Made by a program: the position numbers and the translations under genes | The notes under the pieces: model-generated | The model's input: only the letters and a program-made list of their open reading frames with translations | What the model was told of the DNA's origin: nothing | Database searches by the model: none | Part shown: positions 1 through 7,915 of the stretch, piece after piece | Numbering within the stretch: the stretch's first letter is position 1 | Layout: each line of letters starts with the position of its first letter | Source of the DNA: Pseudomonas sp. MYb185 | GTDB lineage: Bacteria > Pseudomonadota > Gammaproteobacteria > Pseudomonadales > Pseudomonadaceae | Assembly: GCF_002979975.1 (NCBI RefSeq) | Contig: NZ_PCQD01000012.1 | Location: 43,838 to 107,837 of the forward strand | Reading direction: 5' to 3' | DNA: 64,000 nt

Positions 1-2
1 CT

Positions 3-224
3 GACATCGAACGACGAGTTCGCATAGGTAATGTGTATATCAATCGTAATATGATAGGCGCTGTTGTGGGCGTTCAGCCCTTTGGCGGTATGGGGCTCTC
101 CGGTACAGGCCCCAAGGCTGGCGGGCCGCATTATCTGCTGCGCTTTGTCACTGAAAAAACCCGTACCATCAATACCGCGGCAATAGGCGGTAATGCCAGC
201 CTGCTGGCGCAGGGAGATGACTGA
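3..224 (+). CDS. putA: PutA C-terminus (partial): proline dehydrogenase / P5C dehydrogenase
   Basis: This is the last 73 codons of a gene that begins before the window; the frame is open from base 3 and ends at TGA 222-224. The peptide contains VGVQPFGGMGLSGTGPKAGG, the glycine-rich C-terminal segment of the L-glutamate-gamma-semialdehyde (P5C) dehydrogenase domain of PutA. That domain oxidises the product of proline dehydrogenase to glutamate. The proline permease gene putP follows within 100 bp on the same strand, the usual pseudomonad pairing. A stand-alone P5C dehydrogenase cannot be excluded from the fragment alone, but the putP context favours the bifunctional enzyme. Confidence 0.85.
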   Translation, partial: DIERRVRIGNVYINRNMIGAVVGVQPFGGMGLSGTGPKAGGPHYLLRFVTEKTRTINTAAIGGNASLLAQGDD

Positions 225-255
225 TTACCTCCCCTTCCTACAAGGAGTTGTTTCA

Positions 256-324
256 ATGCTGAATAACAACAATAGCCACTGCCCCGCCTGCGGGGCTTCC
301 CCAGAGCAGAGGGCATTCCCATGA
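256..324 (+). CDS. putative 22-aa leader peptide coupled to putP
   Basis: ATG at 256 is preceded by AAGGAG (242-247) at a good distance. It opens a 22-codon frame, MLNNNNSHCPACGASPEQRA followed by FP, that stops at TGA 322-324. The stop overlaps the putP start ATG (321) as ATGA, a typical translational-coupling arrangement. The frame carries a CPAC motif and three proline codons, the last one directly before the stop. I do not recognise it as a known family. It may be a real small protein, a regulatory leader, or chance; its Shine-Dalgarno is stronger than the one directly before putP. Confidence 0.4.
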   Translation: MLNNNNSHCPACGASPEQRAFP

Positions 325-1823
325 CAGACCAGACCTATCAGTTGATCGCCATCGGCCTGTACTTCCTGACGATGCTGGGCATCGGTTACTACGCCTATTT
401 CAAGACCACCGACCTGGACGACTACATGCTCGCCGGGCGCAAACTCTCGCCGGGCGTCGCCGCGCTGTCTGCCGGTGCGTCGGACATGTCCGGCTGGCTG
501 CTGATGGGTCTGCCGGGAGCCATTTACGCATCGGGCCTGGTGGAAGCCTGGATCGCCATCGGCCTGACCATCGGCGCGTATCTCAACTGGCGTTTCGTGG
601 CACCCCGGCTGCGCTCCTACACCGAGGTGTCCAACAATTCGATCACCCTGCCGAGCTTCTTCGAAAACCGTTTCAAGGACAACACCCGCCTGCTGCGGAT
701 CGCCTCCGGCATCATCATCCTGGTGTTCTTCACCTTCTATGTATCCTCCGGCATGGTCGCTGGCGGGGTATTCTTCGAAGCCTCGTTCAATACCCACTAC
801 CTGTTCGGCATGCTGCTGGTGGCCGGTATCACCCTGACCTATACCCTGTTCGGCGGTTTTCTGGGGGCCTCCCTGACCGATGTGGTGCAGGGCCTGCTGA
901 TGCTGGCTGCGCTGATCCTTGTTCCCTTGATCACCATTGTCAGCATGGGGGGTCTGGGTGAGACGATTGACGCCATCCATGCCGCTGACGCCGCCCACAA
1001 CCTGGCCAACCCGGATGATGAGCTGCGTCGCACCTCATTGCTGTTCGGCGGCAGCCTGCTGGCCATCATCTCGGCCGCGTCCTGGGGGCTTGGTTACTTC
1101 GGCCAGCCGCATATCATCGTACGCTTCATGGCCCTGCGTTCATCGGCAGATGCCAAGGCCGGCCGCCGGATCGGCATTGGCTGGATGGTCCTGGTCGCCA
1201 GCGGTGCGGTCTTCACCGGCCTGATCGGTGTTGGCTATTTCCACGCCAGCGGGCAAACCCTGGCCAACCCGGAAACCGTCTTCCTGCTGCTATCGCAGAT
1301 CCTGTTCCATCCGCTTATCGCCGGCATGGTATTGGCGGCCGTGCTGGCCGCCATCATGTCCACGGTTTCCTCCCAGTTGATCGTCTGCTCGTCAGCGCTG
1401 GTCGAAGATTTGTACAAGATCTTTGGCAAGGATCTGTCGGCGCTGCAGCAGGTCCGCCTGGGACGTCTGGGTGTACTGGTAGTCGCGGTGGTAGCCGCCC
1501 TGCTGGCCATCGATCCGCGCTCCAATATCCTCGGGCTGGTCGCCTTTGCCTGGGCGGGATTCGGCGCCGCCTTCGGCCCGATCATCCTGCTGTCGCTGTT
1601 CTGGCGCAAGCTCACCGCGATGGGGGCTCTGGCCGGGATGATCGCAGGTGCGGTGGTCGTGGGTTTCTGGGGCTATATTCCCAGCCTGCAGGCGCTGATG
1701 TACGAGATCGTGCCCGGTTTCCTGGCCTGCGCCCTGGTCGCCGTGGTCGTTTCCCTGCTGATGGGGCACCGCCACAACGAAGAGGTCCAGCAGGAGTTCA
1801 GCACCATGGAATCGCATCACTGA
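321..1823 (+). CDS. putP: sodium/proline symporter PutP
   Basis: This 500-aa polytopic membrane protein of the SSS (solute:sodium symporter, SLC5-like) family takes up proline with Na+ across the inner membrane and supplies PutA. Recognisable family features are the N-terminal YYAYFKTTDLDDYMLAGRKL segment, SAGASDMSGWLLMGLPGA near residues 50-68, and ALVEDLYK after the helix containing IMSTVSSQL. Length fits PutP (about 500 aa). It lies downstream of putA on the same strand. The chosen ATG overlaps the stop of a short upstream frame; a modest GAGGG sits about 7 bases upstream. Regulation by PutA is usual in enteric bacteria but is not visible here. Confidence 0.95.
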   Translation: MTDQTYQLIAIGLYFLTMLGIGYYAYFKTTDLDDYMLAGRKLSPGVAALSAGASDMSGWLLMGLPGAIYASGLVEAWIAIGLTIGAYLNWRFVAPRLRSYTEVSNNSITLPSFFENRFKDNTRLLRIASGIIILVFFTFYVSSGMVAGGVFFEASFNTHYLFGMLLVAGITLTYTLFGGFLGASLTDVVQGLLMLAALILVPLITIVSMGGLGETIDAIHAADAAHNLANPDDELRRTSLLFGGSLLAIISAASWGLGYFGQPHIIVRFMALRSSADAKAGRRIGIGWMVLVASGAVFTGLIGVGYFHASGQTLANPETVFLLLSQILFHPLIAGMVLAAVLAAIMSTVSSQLIVCSSALVEDLYKIFGKDLSALQQVRLGRLGVLVVAVVAALLAIDPRSNILGLVAFAWAGFGAAFGPIILLSLFWRKLTAMGALAGMIAGAVVVGFWGYIPSLQALMYEIVPGFLACALVAVVVSLLMGHRHNEEVQQEFSTMESHH

Positions 1824-1848
1824 CACACCAGCTACCTTCGCAAACGGC

Positions 1849-1866
1849 GGCACCCAGGCGGGTGCC
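1849..1866. terminator. short hairpin between convergent putP and DMT transporter
   Basis: GGCACCC (1849-1855), loop AGGC, GGGTGCC (1860-1866) form a perfect 7-bp stem between two convergent genes. No clear U-run follows on either strand, so a terminator role is inferred from position only. Confidence 0.35.
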
Positions 1867-1867
1867 G

Positions 1868-2818
1868 TCACAGCTCTTCAGCGCTTGTTGACGAGGCTTT
1901 TATAGCCGCCCCTCGCCTGTCCGCAGGCAGTCGCATGGTCTGCAACAGCAGGCTCAGCATGATCAGCGGTATGCCCATCCAGCCTGCCGCCGACAGCCAT
2001 TCTCCGACGATCAATACCGCCAGCAGCACGGCGACCACCGGCTCAAGGAGCGTGATCAGGGTAGCCGTGCTGGCCGCGATATATCTCAAGCCGTAGCTGA
2101 AGCACAGGTAACCGACGAACATCGGAATGCAGGCCATGTATAGCGCCACGCTCGTGTGGGTTGCCGTAGCAAACAGGTTGTGCCCGGTGACCGCCAGCGT
2201 TGGTAGCAGCAGCATGGCGGCAATCCCGAACAGGCTGGCCATGGCCGACTTCGAATCCACACCCTGCTCGATCATGTGCCTGGCCACCCACGAGTAGGCC
2301 GCATAGCTCAGCCCGGCCACCAGTCCCAGCCCCACACCCAGATAAGACAGCAGGGAAGAGGTCACGGTTGTCGCTACCGGGCGTTGGCCCAGCGCCAGCA
2401 ACACGATTCCCGCAGCCCCGAGCACAAAACTGAGGCCCCAGCGCATGGATATCCGCCTCCTGCTGATAAGACACTCCAGCATGACCGTGAACAGCGGAGC
2501 GCTGGCAATGGAGATCACCGTGCCGATGGCGACACCGGACAGCCGCATGGAGCTGTAGAAGGCCAGCGGATAGATGGCGACCGACAAGCCGCCAAGCAGC
2601 AGGCTGCGACGGTGACCAAGCAACAGCGCCTTGTCCCGTAGCAGTTCGCCAAGCGCGTTGATGACCAGCAGAACGCCACCCACCCCCATGGCAAACGCGC
2701 CTATGGCCAGGGCGCTGACCTCGGGAGCAAAACTGGCGGCGGTACCCGTGGTACCCCATATGACACTGGCAGCGATGATGGCGATCACGCCACGGGAATA
2801 GGGTTCTAGTCGACGCAT
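1868..2818 (-). CDS. EamA/DMT-family transporter (RhaT/YdcZ-like exporter)
   Basis: This 316-aa very hydrophobic protein has about ten predicted membrane segments and the internal two-fold repeat of the drug/metabolite transporter superfamily. It includes the early motif SVIWGTTGTAASFAPEVSAL, and a second-half EamA segment ending in LLEPVVAVLLAVLIVGEWLS, the LEP motif being typical of EamA domains. Substrate is unknown; relatives export amino acids or metabolites. AGGT lies about 7 bases before the ATG. An AraC-family regulator lies 101 bp upstream on the same strand, so it may be co-transcribed with or controlled by that regulator. Confidence 0.85.
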   Translation of the reverse strand: MRRLEPYSRGVIAIIAASVIWGTTGTAASFAPEVSALAIGAFAMGVGGVLLVINALGELLRDKALLLGHRRSLLLGGLSVAIYPLAFYSSMRLSGVAIGTVISIASAPLFTVMLECLISRRRISMRWGLSFVLGAAGIVLLALGQRPVATTVTSSLLSYLGVGLGLVAGLSYAAYSWVARHMIEQGVDSKSAMASLFGIAAMLLLPTLAVTGHNLFATATHTSVALYMACIPMFVGYLCFSYGLRYIAASTATLITLLEPVVAVLLAVLIVGEWLSAAGWMGIPLIMLSLLLQTMRLPADRRGAAIKASSTSAEEL

Positions 2819-2919
2819 GTTGTACCTGGCAAAGCGGTCGTTCGCGATACCCGCATTGTATTGGTCGGAACAGTCGGGCTTTGTGCTGAAAGGACGCTAT
2901 TTGCTGCTGATCAGACGGA

Positions 2920-3627
2920 TCAGCGGGCGAACCGGGTTGGCGACAGCCCAAAATGGGCAGAGAAACGCCGGCTGAATGCGGACACATCGGTGTAGCCGAC
3001 CTGCTCGGCGATCACTTGGACCGGGTAGTCGGTGTGCTGCAGCAACGCCTTGGCCTTGTCCATGCGTACCTGGGTCAGGTACTGCATCACCGTAAGCCCC
3101 ACCTGCTCGCGGAACAGTTTCTTGCATTGTGTTTCACTGAGGCAGGCGATGCTTGCCAGTTGGTGAATGCCCAGCCTTTCTCCCAGCCGCTCATCGATAT
3201 AACCCAGCAGCCGACGAATCCTCTGGTCGACCTGGGGCATCAGTCGCTGCTCGGCCAGCAGCAGTGCAAAGACCTGGAACATCGACTGCTCCAGCCCCGG
3301 ATTGAGCTGATGCTCCAGCTGCGCTTCGATGAAGTCGAGATAGCGCATCAGCGGTGGGCTGATCGAAAACACCGCCGGGCTACTGCCCGCCAGGTTGTCC
3401 GGCAGGGTATCCATGTCAGCGACAACGAACCTGGCCTCGGTGTCCGCCGTGAAGTGATGCATTTGCCCACGTCTGATCAGTACACATTCGCCGGGGGCGA
3501 CATTGCCGCTATAGGCATCGAATTCGATCTCGATCACACCCCGCAGCGGCAGCACCAGTTGGTGGAAGTCATGTGCATGGCCATGGCGCTGGCGGCTGTA
3601 GGATCGTATGGACAGGTGGTTGGCCAT
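2920..3627 (-). CDS. AraC-family transcriptional regulator with cupin-type sensor domain
   Basis: This 235-aa protein has an N-terminal cupin-like domain (about residues 1-110; HGHAHDFHQLVLPLRG and a later HHF) and a C-terminal double helix-turn-helix domain (about 135-232). The latter ends with VIAEQVGYTDVSAFSRRFSA and FGLSPTRFAR, the AraC/XylS signature. It is probably cytoplasmic, binds a small ligand in the cupin and regulates a nearby promoter. The obvious candidate is the DMT transporter 101 bp downstream on the same strand. Similar cupin-AraC plus exporter pairs are common in pseudomonads, but the ligand cannot be read from the sequence. Confidence 0.9.
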   Translation of the reverse strand: MANHLSIRSYSRQRHGHAHDFHQLVLPLRGVIEIEFDAYSGNVAPGECVLIRRGQMHHFTADTEARFVVADMDTLPDNLAGSSPAVFSISPPLMRYLDFIEAQLEHQLNPGLEQSMFQVFALLLAEQRLMPQVDQRIRRLLGYIDERLGERLGIHQLASIACLSETQCKKLFREQVGLTVMQYLTQVRMDKAKALLQHTDYPVQVIAEQVGYTDVSAFSRRFSAHFGLSPTRFAR

Positions 3628-3876
3628 CGGTGCGTCACTCGCAGGGCGTCCGCGGCATTATATACCCGTCGCCAGCCGCGAACGTCCTCCAGCCCCTCCA
3701 ACCGCCCAGCACATCATTACGGAAATACCCCCTTTTCCAATCAGTGCACTGCCTGGTCTGCGACCATAGGCTAGTATTCAGGGGGCTCGTCCCTTGCTAA
3801 CGTGACATCTTTTAGCATAACCCCCCATAAAATAGAGCGCTTGACGGGTCTTCACCCATGACAACGAGGTTAATAA

Positions 3877-5355
3877 ATGCTCATTTTCTTTGCCAGCCTT
3901 GCCATTCTTCTTCTTGGCTACAAGTTCTACAGCCCCTTTGTTGAGAGACAAGCATGTATAGATCCTGAAGCCACAACCCCTCAGCAGCGCTTGCATGATG
4001 GCGTCGACTACGTACCCATCAGCCCGGTACGGGCGTTTTTGATTCAGTTCCTGAACATTGCCGGCATCGGTCCCATTTTCGGTCCCATTCTGGGCGCCCT
4101 GTATGGCCCGATAGCCCTGGTCTGGATCGTCATCGGCAACGTGGTTGGCGGTGCGGTGCATGACTATTTCTCTGGCGTCATGAGTCTCAAGGAAGATGGC
4201 AAGAGCCTGCCTGAGATCGCTGGCAACTATTACAACGTGATCTTCAAGGGTTTCATGCTGGTCTTCACCTGCATGCTGCTGTTCTTTGTCGGCGTGGTTT
4301 TCATCATGAGCCCGGCCGGGCTGCTGAGTAACCTTTCCTATTTCGAAGGTACCTTCCTGTCAGGCAATACCTTCTGGGTACTGGTAATCCTGGCGTACTA
4401 TTTCTTCGCAACCCTGCTGCCCATCGACAAGATCATTACCAAGCTGTACCCGGCGTTTGGTTTACTGATGATCGTCATGACCACCCTGGTTGCCGGGGCG
4501 ATATTGCTCGAAGCACCCCATCTGCCGCAATTCGGTGATGTGTTTGCCTTTTTCGACGGCCATCATGACCATGACTTCCTGGCTCCCAACCCTGATGGAC
4601 TGCCCATATGGCCGTTGCTGTTCCTGACCATTACCTGTGGCGCCATCAGTGGTTTTCACTCCACACAGTCGCCCATGATTGCCCGCTGCCTTACCAATGA
4701 GAAATATGCCCGCCCGGTATTCTATGGCGCGATGATGTGCGAAGGCATCGTGGCCTGCGTCTGGGCTACCGCCGGTATTGCCGCTTTCCCTGGCGGCTAT
4801 GCCGAACTGAAAGGCATGCTGGACATGGGTGGGCCGGGCCTGGTGGTCAATCATATCGCGACCAGTTATCTGGGTGTTTTCGGTGGGGTCATGGCCATTC
4901 TGGCAGTAGCCATCTTCCCGATCACCTCGGGCGACACGGCCTTCCGCTCACTGCGCCTGACGATCACCGATGCGTTCAATATCCCCCAGTCCGCCATGCG
5001 CAGGCTGGCGCTGGCAGCACCGATACTCGGCGTGGCCTATCTGATGACCTTCCTGGACTTCTCGTTGATCTGGCGCTACTTCGCGTTTTCCAACATGCTG
5101 CTGTCGACCAGCGTATTGTGGCTGGCAACCAAGTACCTGCTGGATAGAGGTACCTTCCACTGGATTGCCAGCATCCCAGCGGTGATCGGTACTGCCATTA
5201 CCGTGTCCTATATCGCCACAGCCGGCATTGGTCTCAACCTGCCTGAGGAATACAGCAAACCGATAGGCATCATGATCGCCGTAGTGTGCTTTATCGGATT
5301 GGTCATTCAACACAATAAGCGCAATGCCAATGCCTACGCTGGACCGGGCGCCTGA
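3877..5355 (+). CDS. CstA-family carbon-starvation permease (short form)
   Basis: This 492-aa membrane protein matches the CstA family through YVPISPVRAFLIQFLNIAGIG and GPIFGPILGALYGPIALVWI, through GGAVHDYFSGVMSLKEDGKS, and through later ISGFHSTQSPMIARCLTNEK. Family members are proton-driven peptide or pyruvate uptake systems of the inner membrane. It is much shorter than the roughly 690-700 aa CstA/YjiY proteins and corresponds to the short subfamily, so a peptide substrate should not be assumed. GAGG lies 8 bases before the ATG. The 249-bp upstream gap is AT-richer than its surroundings and may hold the promoter (a CATAAAAT stretch near 3826-3833), but I see no clear operator or Crc-type site. 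Confidence 0.88.
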   Translation: MLIFFASLAILLLGYKFYSPFVERQACIDPEATTPQQRLHDGVDYVPISPVRAFLIQFLNIAGIGPIFGPILGALYGPIALVWIVIGNVVGGAVHDYFSGVMSLKEDGKSLPEIAGNYYNVIFKGFMLVFTCMLLFFVGVVFIMSPAGLLSNLSYFEGTFLSGNTFWVLVILAYYFFATLLPIDKIITKLYPAFGLLMIVMTTLVAGAILLEAPHLPQFGDVFAFFDGHHDHDFLAPNPDGLPIWPLLFLTITCGAISGFHSTQSPMIARCLTNEKYARPVFYGAMMCEGIVACVWATAGIAAFPGGYAELKGMLDMGGPGLVVNHIATSYLGVFGGVMAILAVAIFPITSGDTAFRSLRLTITDAFNIPQSAMRRLALAAPILGVAYLMTFLDFSLIWRYFAFSNMLLSTSVLWLATKYLLDRGTFHWIASIPAVIGTAITVSYIATAGIGLNLPEEYSKPIGIMIAVVCFIGLVIQHNKRNANAYAGPGA

Positions 5356-5387
5356 TTGATGGCGCTCCATCGGCAGTCATAACCAGA

Positions 5388-5422
5388 CACGCGGGGCCCC
5401 TCAGTGGGCCCCGCCGTGTTTT
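5388..5422. terminator. intrinsic terminator after the CstA-family gene
   Basis: A GC-rich stem GCGGGGCCC / GGGCCCCGC around 5391-5413, extended by CAC/GTG, is followed by TTTT on the plus strand. It lies 33 bp after the CstA-family stop and 33 bp before the end of the convergent hydrolase gene, so it could serve both. Confidence 0.8.
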
Positions 5423-5454
5423 CCGAGAGTGCCTGTCTCAGGAACCCGACGCTC

Positions 5455-6369
5455 TCAGGACACCCCAACGGCTTTCCGCTCCACCGCCCCCGCCTGCCCC
5501 ACCAACCACTCCAGCGCCTCATCCCAGAACGGCTGCGCCTCGCTGCGGAAATACCCCATATGCCCTATCGGCGCCTTGCCCTTGGCCGGCTCGATATCGT
5601 AGATGGTCTGCGGCGCATTGCGGTAGCCCCTGGCGAAGGCATCCCGTGATTGGGGCGGGGCCCAGGGGTCGTCGCGGGAGGTAATGAAGGCGCAGGGGGT
5701 GCGTACGGCAGCGTAGCGGTCATGCACCTGGGGCATGCTCGGGTCGTCGAAATAGTAGTGGGGAAACTTGCACCAGCGCTTCCAGTCACGGTAGACACCC
5801 CGCGGCAGGTCGTCGCCCATGCCCAGCAGGCTCCAGGCCATGTAGCCTTTCCAGGCAACGATCGCCGGCATGATGACGTTCCAGAACAGGCGGATCTTGA
5901 ATGCTTCACTCCTGGGCATCCAGCCGGCCCAGCCAGCGCCAGTGCCAAAGCAGAAGCAGGCGGTGATCTTGTCATGGTTGGGCAGCATGCCAATGGCGTG
6001 ACCGCCGAAGGAGTGGCCGATCCAGTACAGCGGCAACGGGTCCTGGCTGAGCAGGTCCACCGCTGCCGGCAGGTCTTTCTCCGACCAGTCCAGGTAGTCC
6101 ATCTCGAAGCCTTTCAGCGAAGCGGGCCTGGATTCGCCGGTGCCCCGGTAATCGATGGTCAATACATTGAAGCCCTGCTGCGCCGCGTATTCGGCGAAGC
6201 GGCGGTAGAAGCGCTGCGGTACGCCGGTGCCGCCGGCGACCAGCAGGTTACCTTTGGCCTGCCCATTGGCATGGAAGCGCGTGGCGCCCAGACGGTAACC
6301 ATCGCGGGCAGTGATGCTGATCTTTTCGGAGCGGATATCTGCCTGGGCAGCGCTTGAGGGGGTACTCAT
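5455..6369 (-). CDS. alpha/beta-hydrolase (serine hydrolase, Hydrolase_4-like)
   Basis: A 304-aa protein when started at the ATG at 6369; the frame is open a further 20 codons upstream to 6429 but without a better ribosome site. An alpha/beta-hydrolase fold is indicated by the oxyanion-region motif GGTGVPQRFYRRFA, by DYRGTGES, by the nucleophile elbow GHSFGG (Ser120) and by late SRDDPWAP (Asp) and IGHMGYF (His). No signal peptide is visible, so it is probably cytoplasmic. The substrate is unknown: esterase, lipase-like or thioesterase activity all fit. It is convergent with the CstA-family gene and separated from the kinase gene on its other side. Confidence 0.8.
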   Translation of the reverse strand: MSTPSSAAQADIRSEKISITARDGYRLGATRFHANGQAKGNLLVAGGTGVPQRFYRRFAEYAAQQGFNVLTIDYRGTGESRPASLKGFEMDYLDWSEKDLPAAVDLLSQDPLPLYWIGHSFGGHAIGMLPNHDKITACFCFGTGAGWAGWMPRSEAFKIRLFWNVIMPAIVAWKGYMAWSLLGMGDDLPRGVYRDWKRWCKFPHYYFDDPSMPQVHDRYAAVRTPCAFITSRDDPWAPPQSRDAFARGYRNAPQTIYDIEPAKGKAPIGHMGYFRSEAQPFWDEALEWLVGQAGAVERKAVGVS

Positions 6370-6478
6370 GACCTGGTTCCGTTTTCTACTGTTGTTGTCG
6401 GAGCGCTCGGCCTGCCAGCGGGCCGGCATCTCAAACGATCGTTTGATTCCCCTAAGCTAGAGTATCCTTCCATTGCCG

Positions 6479-7849
6479 TCAAACCGGGCAGGCAGGCTCG
6501 CCCTCCATAAACAGCACAAATAACGCGTTCGCTCGCCCCGCAACGAAGCCGACCTGCCCACCCGCGTTCTCCACAATGCCCCGTACGATAGCCAACCCCA
6601 GACCAGTCCCGGTGCTGCCCTGACGCCCCTTGCGAAAGCGCTGGAACATGGCCTCCTGCTGTGCCGCCGGCACCCCCGGGCCCTGATCGGCCACCTCCAG
6701 TCGAATGCCATCGGCGCTCCGGCATAGACTGACCTGCACCCTGCCACTGCCGTGCACCAGGGCATTGTCCAGCAGGTTGACCAGGACCTCGCGCAACTCA
6801 TCGGCATTGCCCCGGCACAGCATGCCATCCTCGATACGGGCCCCGATGTCCCGCCCCTGCGCCTCGAACAACGGCAACAGCGACACCGTGACTTCGCGAG
6901 TCAGCCGCGACAGATTGGTGTGTTGTGTCGGCCCGCCACGCTCGGCAGCGCCCTCCTGGCGCGCCAGCTCCAGCAACTGGCCGACCAGCCGGCGCAGCTG
7001 ACGCATCTCCGCTTCCAGCACCGGCCAGTCCAGCTCACCGCTGCGGCGGGCATCCTGCAAGCGCAAATCGAGTACGGTCAGCGGTGTGCGCAGTTCATGG
7101 GCGGCATCGGCGATAAAGCGCCGTTCGGCCTCATAGGCATGCGCCAGGCGATCCAGTGCACAGTTGGCGGCCGCGGCCAGCGGGTGGAACTCACCGGGCA
7201 GGCCCTGCAAGGGTATGCGCCGTGTCGGTGCCGCCGGGCCGATACCCTGCGCCAGCCGGGCGGCACGGCGTACCGGGCGCAGTGTCCAGTTGAGCAACAG
7301 CAGGATCAGCAGAATGCACAACAACCCCAGGGGCAGCATCAGCACCAGACTGTGGCGCAGCCGGTCGAGCAGCAGCTCATCGAGCATGGCGCGCTCGGCC
7401 TGGTCATTGCGCGAGACCATCAGGATCGCGCCATCCGGCAGTCGTACCGGGGCATTGATGCTCGCACCGCCGTAAGGGCTCCAGCGCCACCAGGATGACT
7501 CGCGCGACAACAGCGCGGTGCGCAGGCGCCGGGGACGGCTCATGTAATCGGAATAGCCAAGTAGCTGGCCATCTGGCGCATACAAGGTGTATTCCATCTC
7601 GCCGCCGGCGTGATAGCGCGGCAGCCCTTCCAGAGCCTGATCGCTGGTGAAGCCCTCACTGACCGCCCTCGCCTGGATCAGCAATACGGCGCGGCGCAGC
7701 TCATCCCGCGTGCCGTATATGTGCATGGCGGAAATCCCGAAGCCCAGCACGAATACCAACGACAGGGCAATCAAGGTGCGCGCGCGCAGGCTGCGCCCAA
7801 GCAGGGACATCACCCTGCCCGTCAGGTTGCTGTCAGCTAGTGATGGCAT
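6479..7849 (-). CDS. sensor histidine kinase of iron locus 1
   Basis: This 456-aa kinase has a membrane segment at about 24-44, a periplasmic sensor of about 120 residues and a second membrane segment at about 167-188. A HAMP-like linker follows, then the H-box FIADAAHELRTPL with His251, N-box NLLDNALVHG, and ATP-binding motifs DQGPGVP and GTGLGLAI. It should phosphorylate the OmpR-type regulator at 9897-10589, the only unpaired regulator nearby. The TonB-receptor gene sits between them on the opposite strand, with divergent starts 66 bp apart. That suggests the pair senses or responds to the receptor's siderophore, as in the Pfe and Pir systems; the ligand is inference. An internal ATG at 7810 is a possible alternative start. 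Confidence 0.88.
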   Translation of the reverse strand: MPSLADSNLTGRVMSLLGRSLRARTLIALSLVFVLGFGISAMHIYGTRDELRRAVLLIQARAVSEGFTSDQALEGLPRYHAGGEMEYTLYAPDGQLLGYSDYMSRPRRLRTALLSRESSWWRWSPYGGASINAPVRLPDGAILMVSRNDQAERAMLDELLLDRLRHSLVLMLPLGLLCILLILLLLNWTLRPVRRAARLAQGIGPAAPTRRIPLQGLPGEFHPLAAAANCALDRLAHAYEAERRFIADAAHELRTPLTVLDLRLQDARRSGELDWPVLEAEMRQLRRLVGQLLELARQEGAAERGGPTQHTNLSRLTREVTVSLLPLFEAQGRDIGARIEDGMLCRGNADELREVLVNLLDNALVHGSGRVQVSLCRSADGIRLEVADQGPGVPAAQQEAMFQRFRKGRQGSTGTGLGLAIVRGIVENAGGQVGFVAGRANALFVLFMEGEPACPV

Positions 7850-7868
7850 ATTCGCCGCCGATCAAAGT

Positions 7869-7887
7869 GAGAATACCTATCATTTGT
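7869..7887. promoter_or_regulatory. Fur-box candidate, kinase/TonB-receptor divergent region
   Basis: The 19-mer at 7869-7887 (GAGAATACCTATCATTTGT) matches the Fur consensus at 11 of 19 positions by hand alignment, including the ATCATT half. It lies 29 bp before the receptor ATG and 20 bp before the kinase start, where it could repress either promoter under iron-replete conditions. Confidence 0.5.
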
Positions 7888-7915
7888 ATTTCTTCTTACA
7901 GGGAATGACTTGCGC

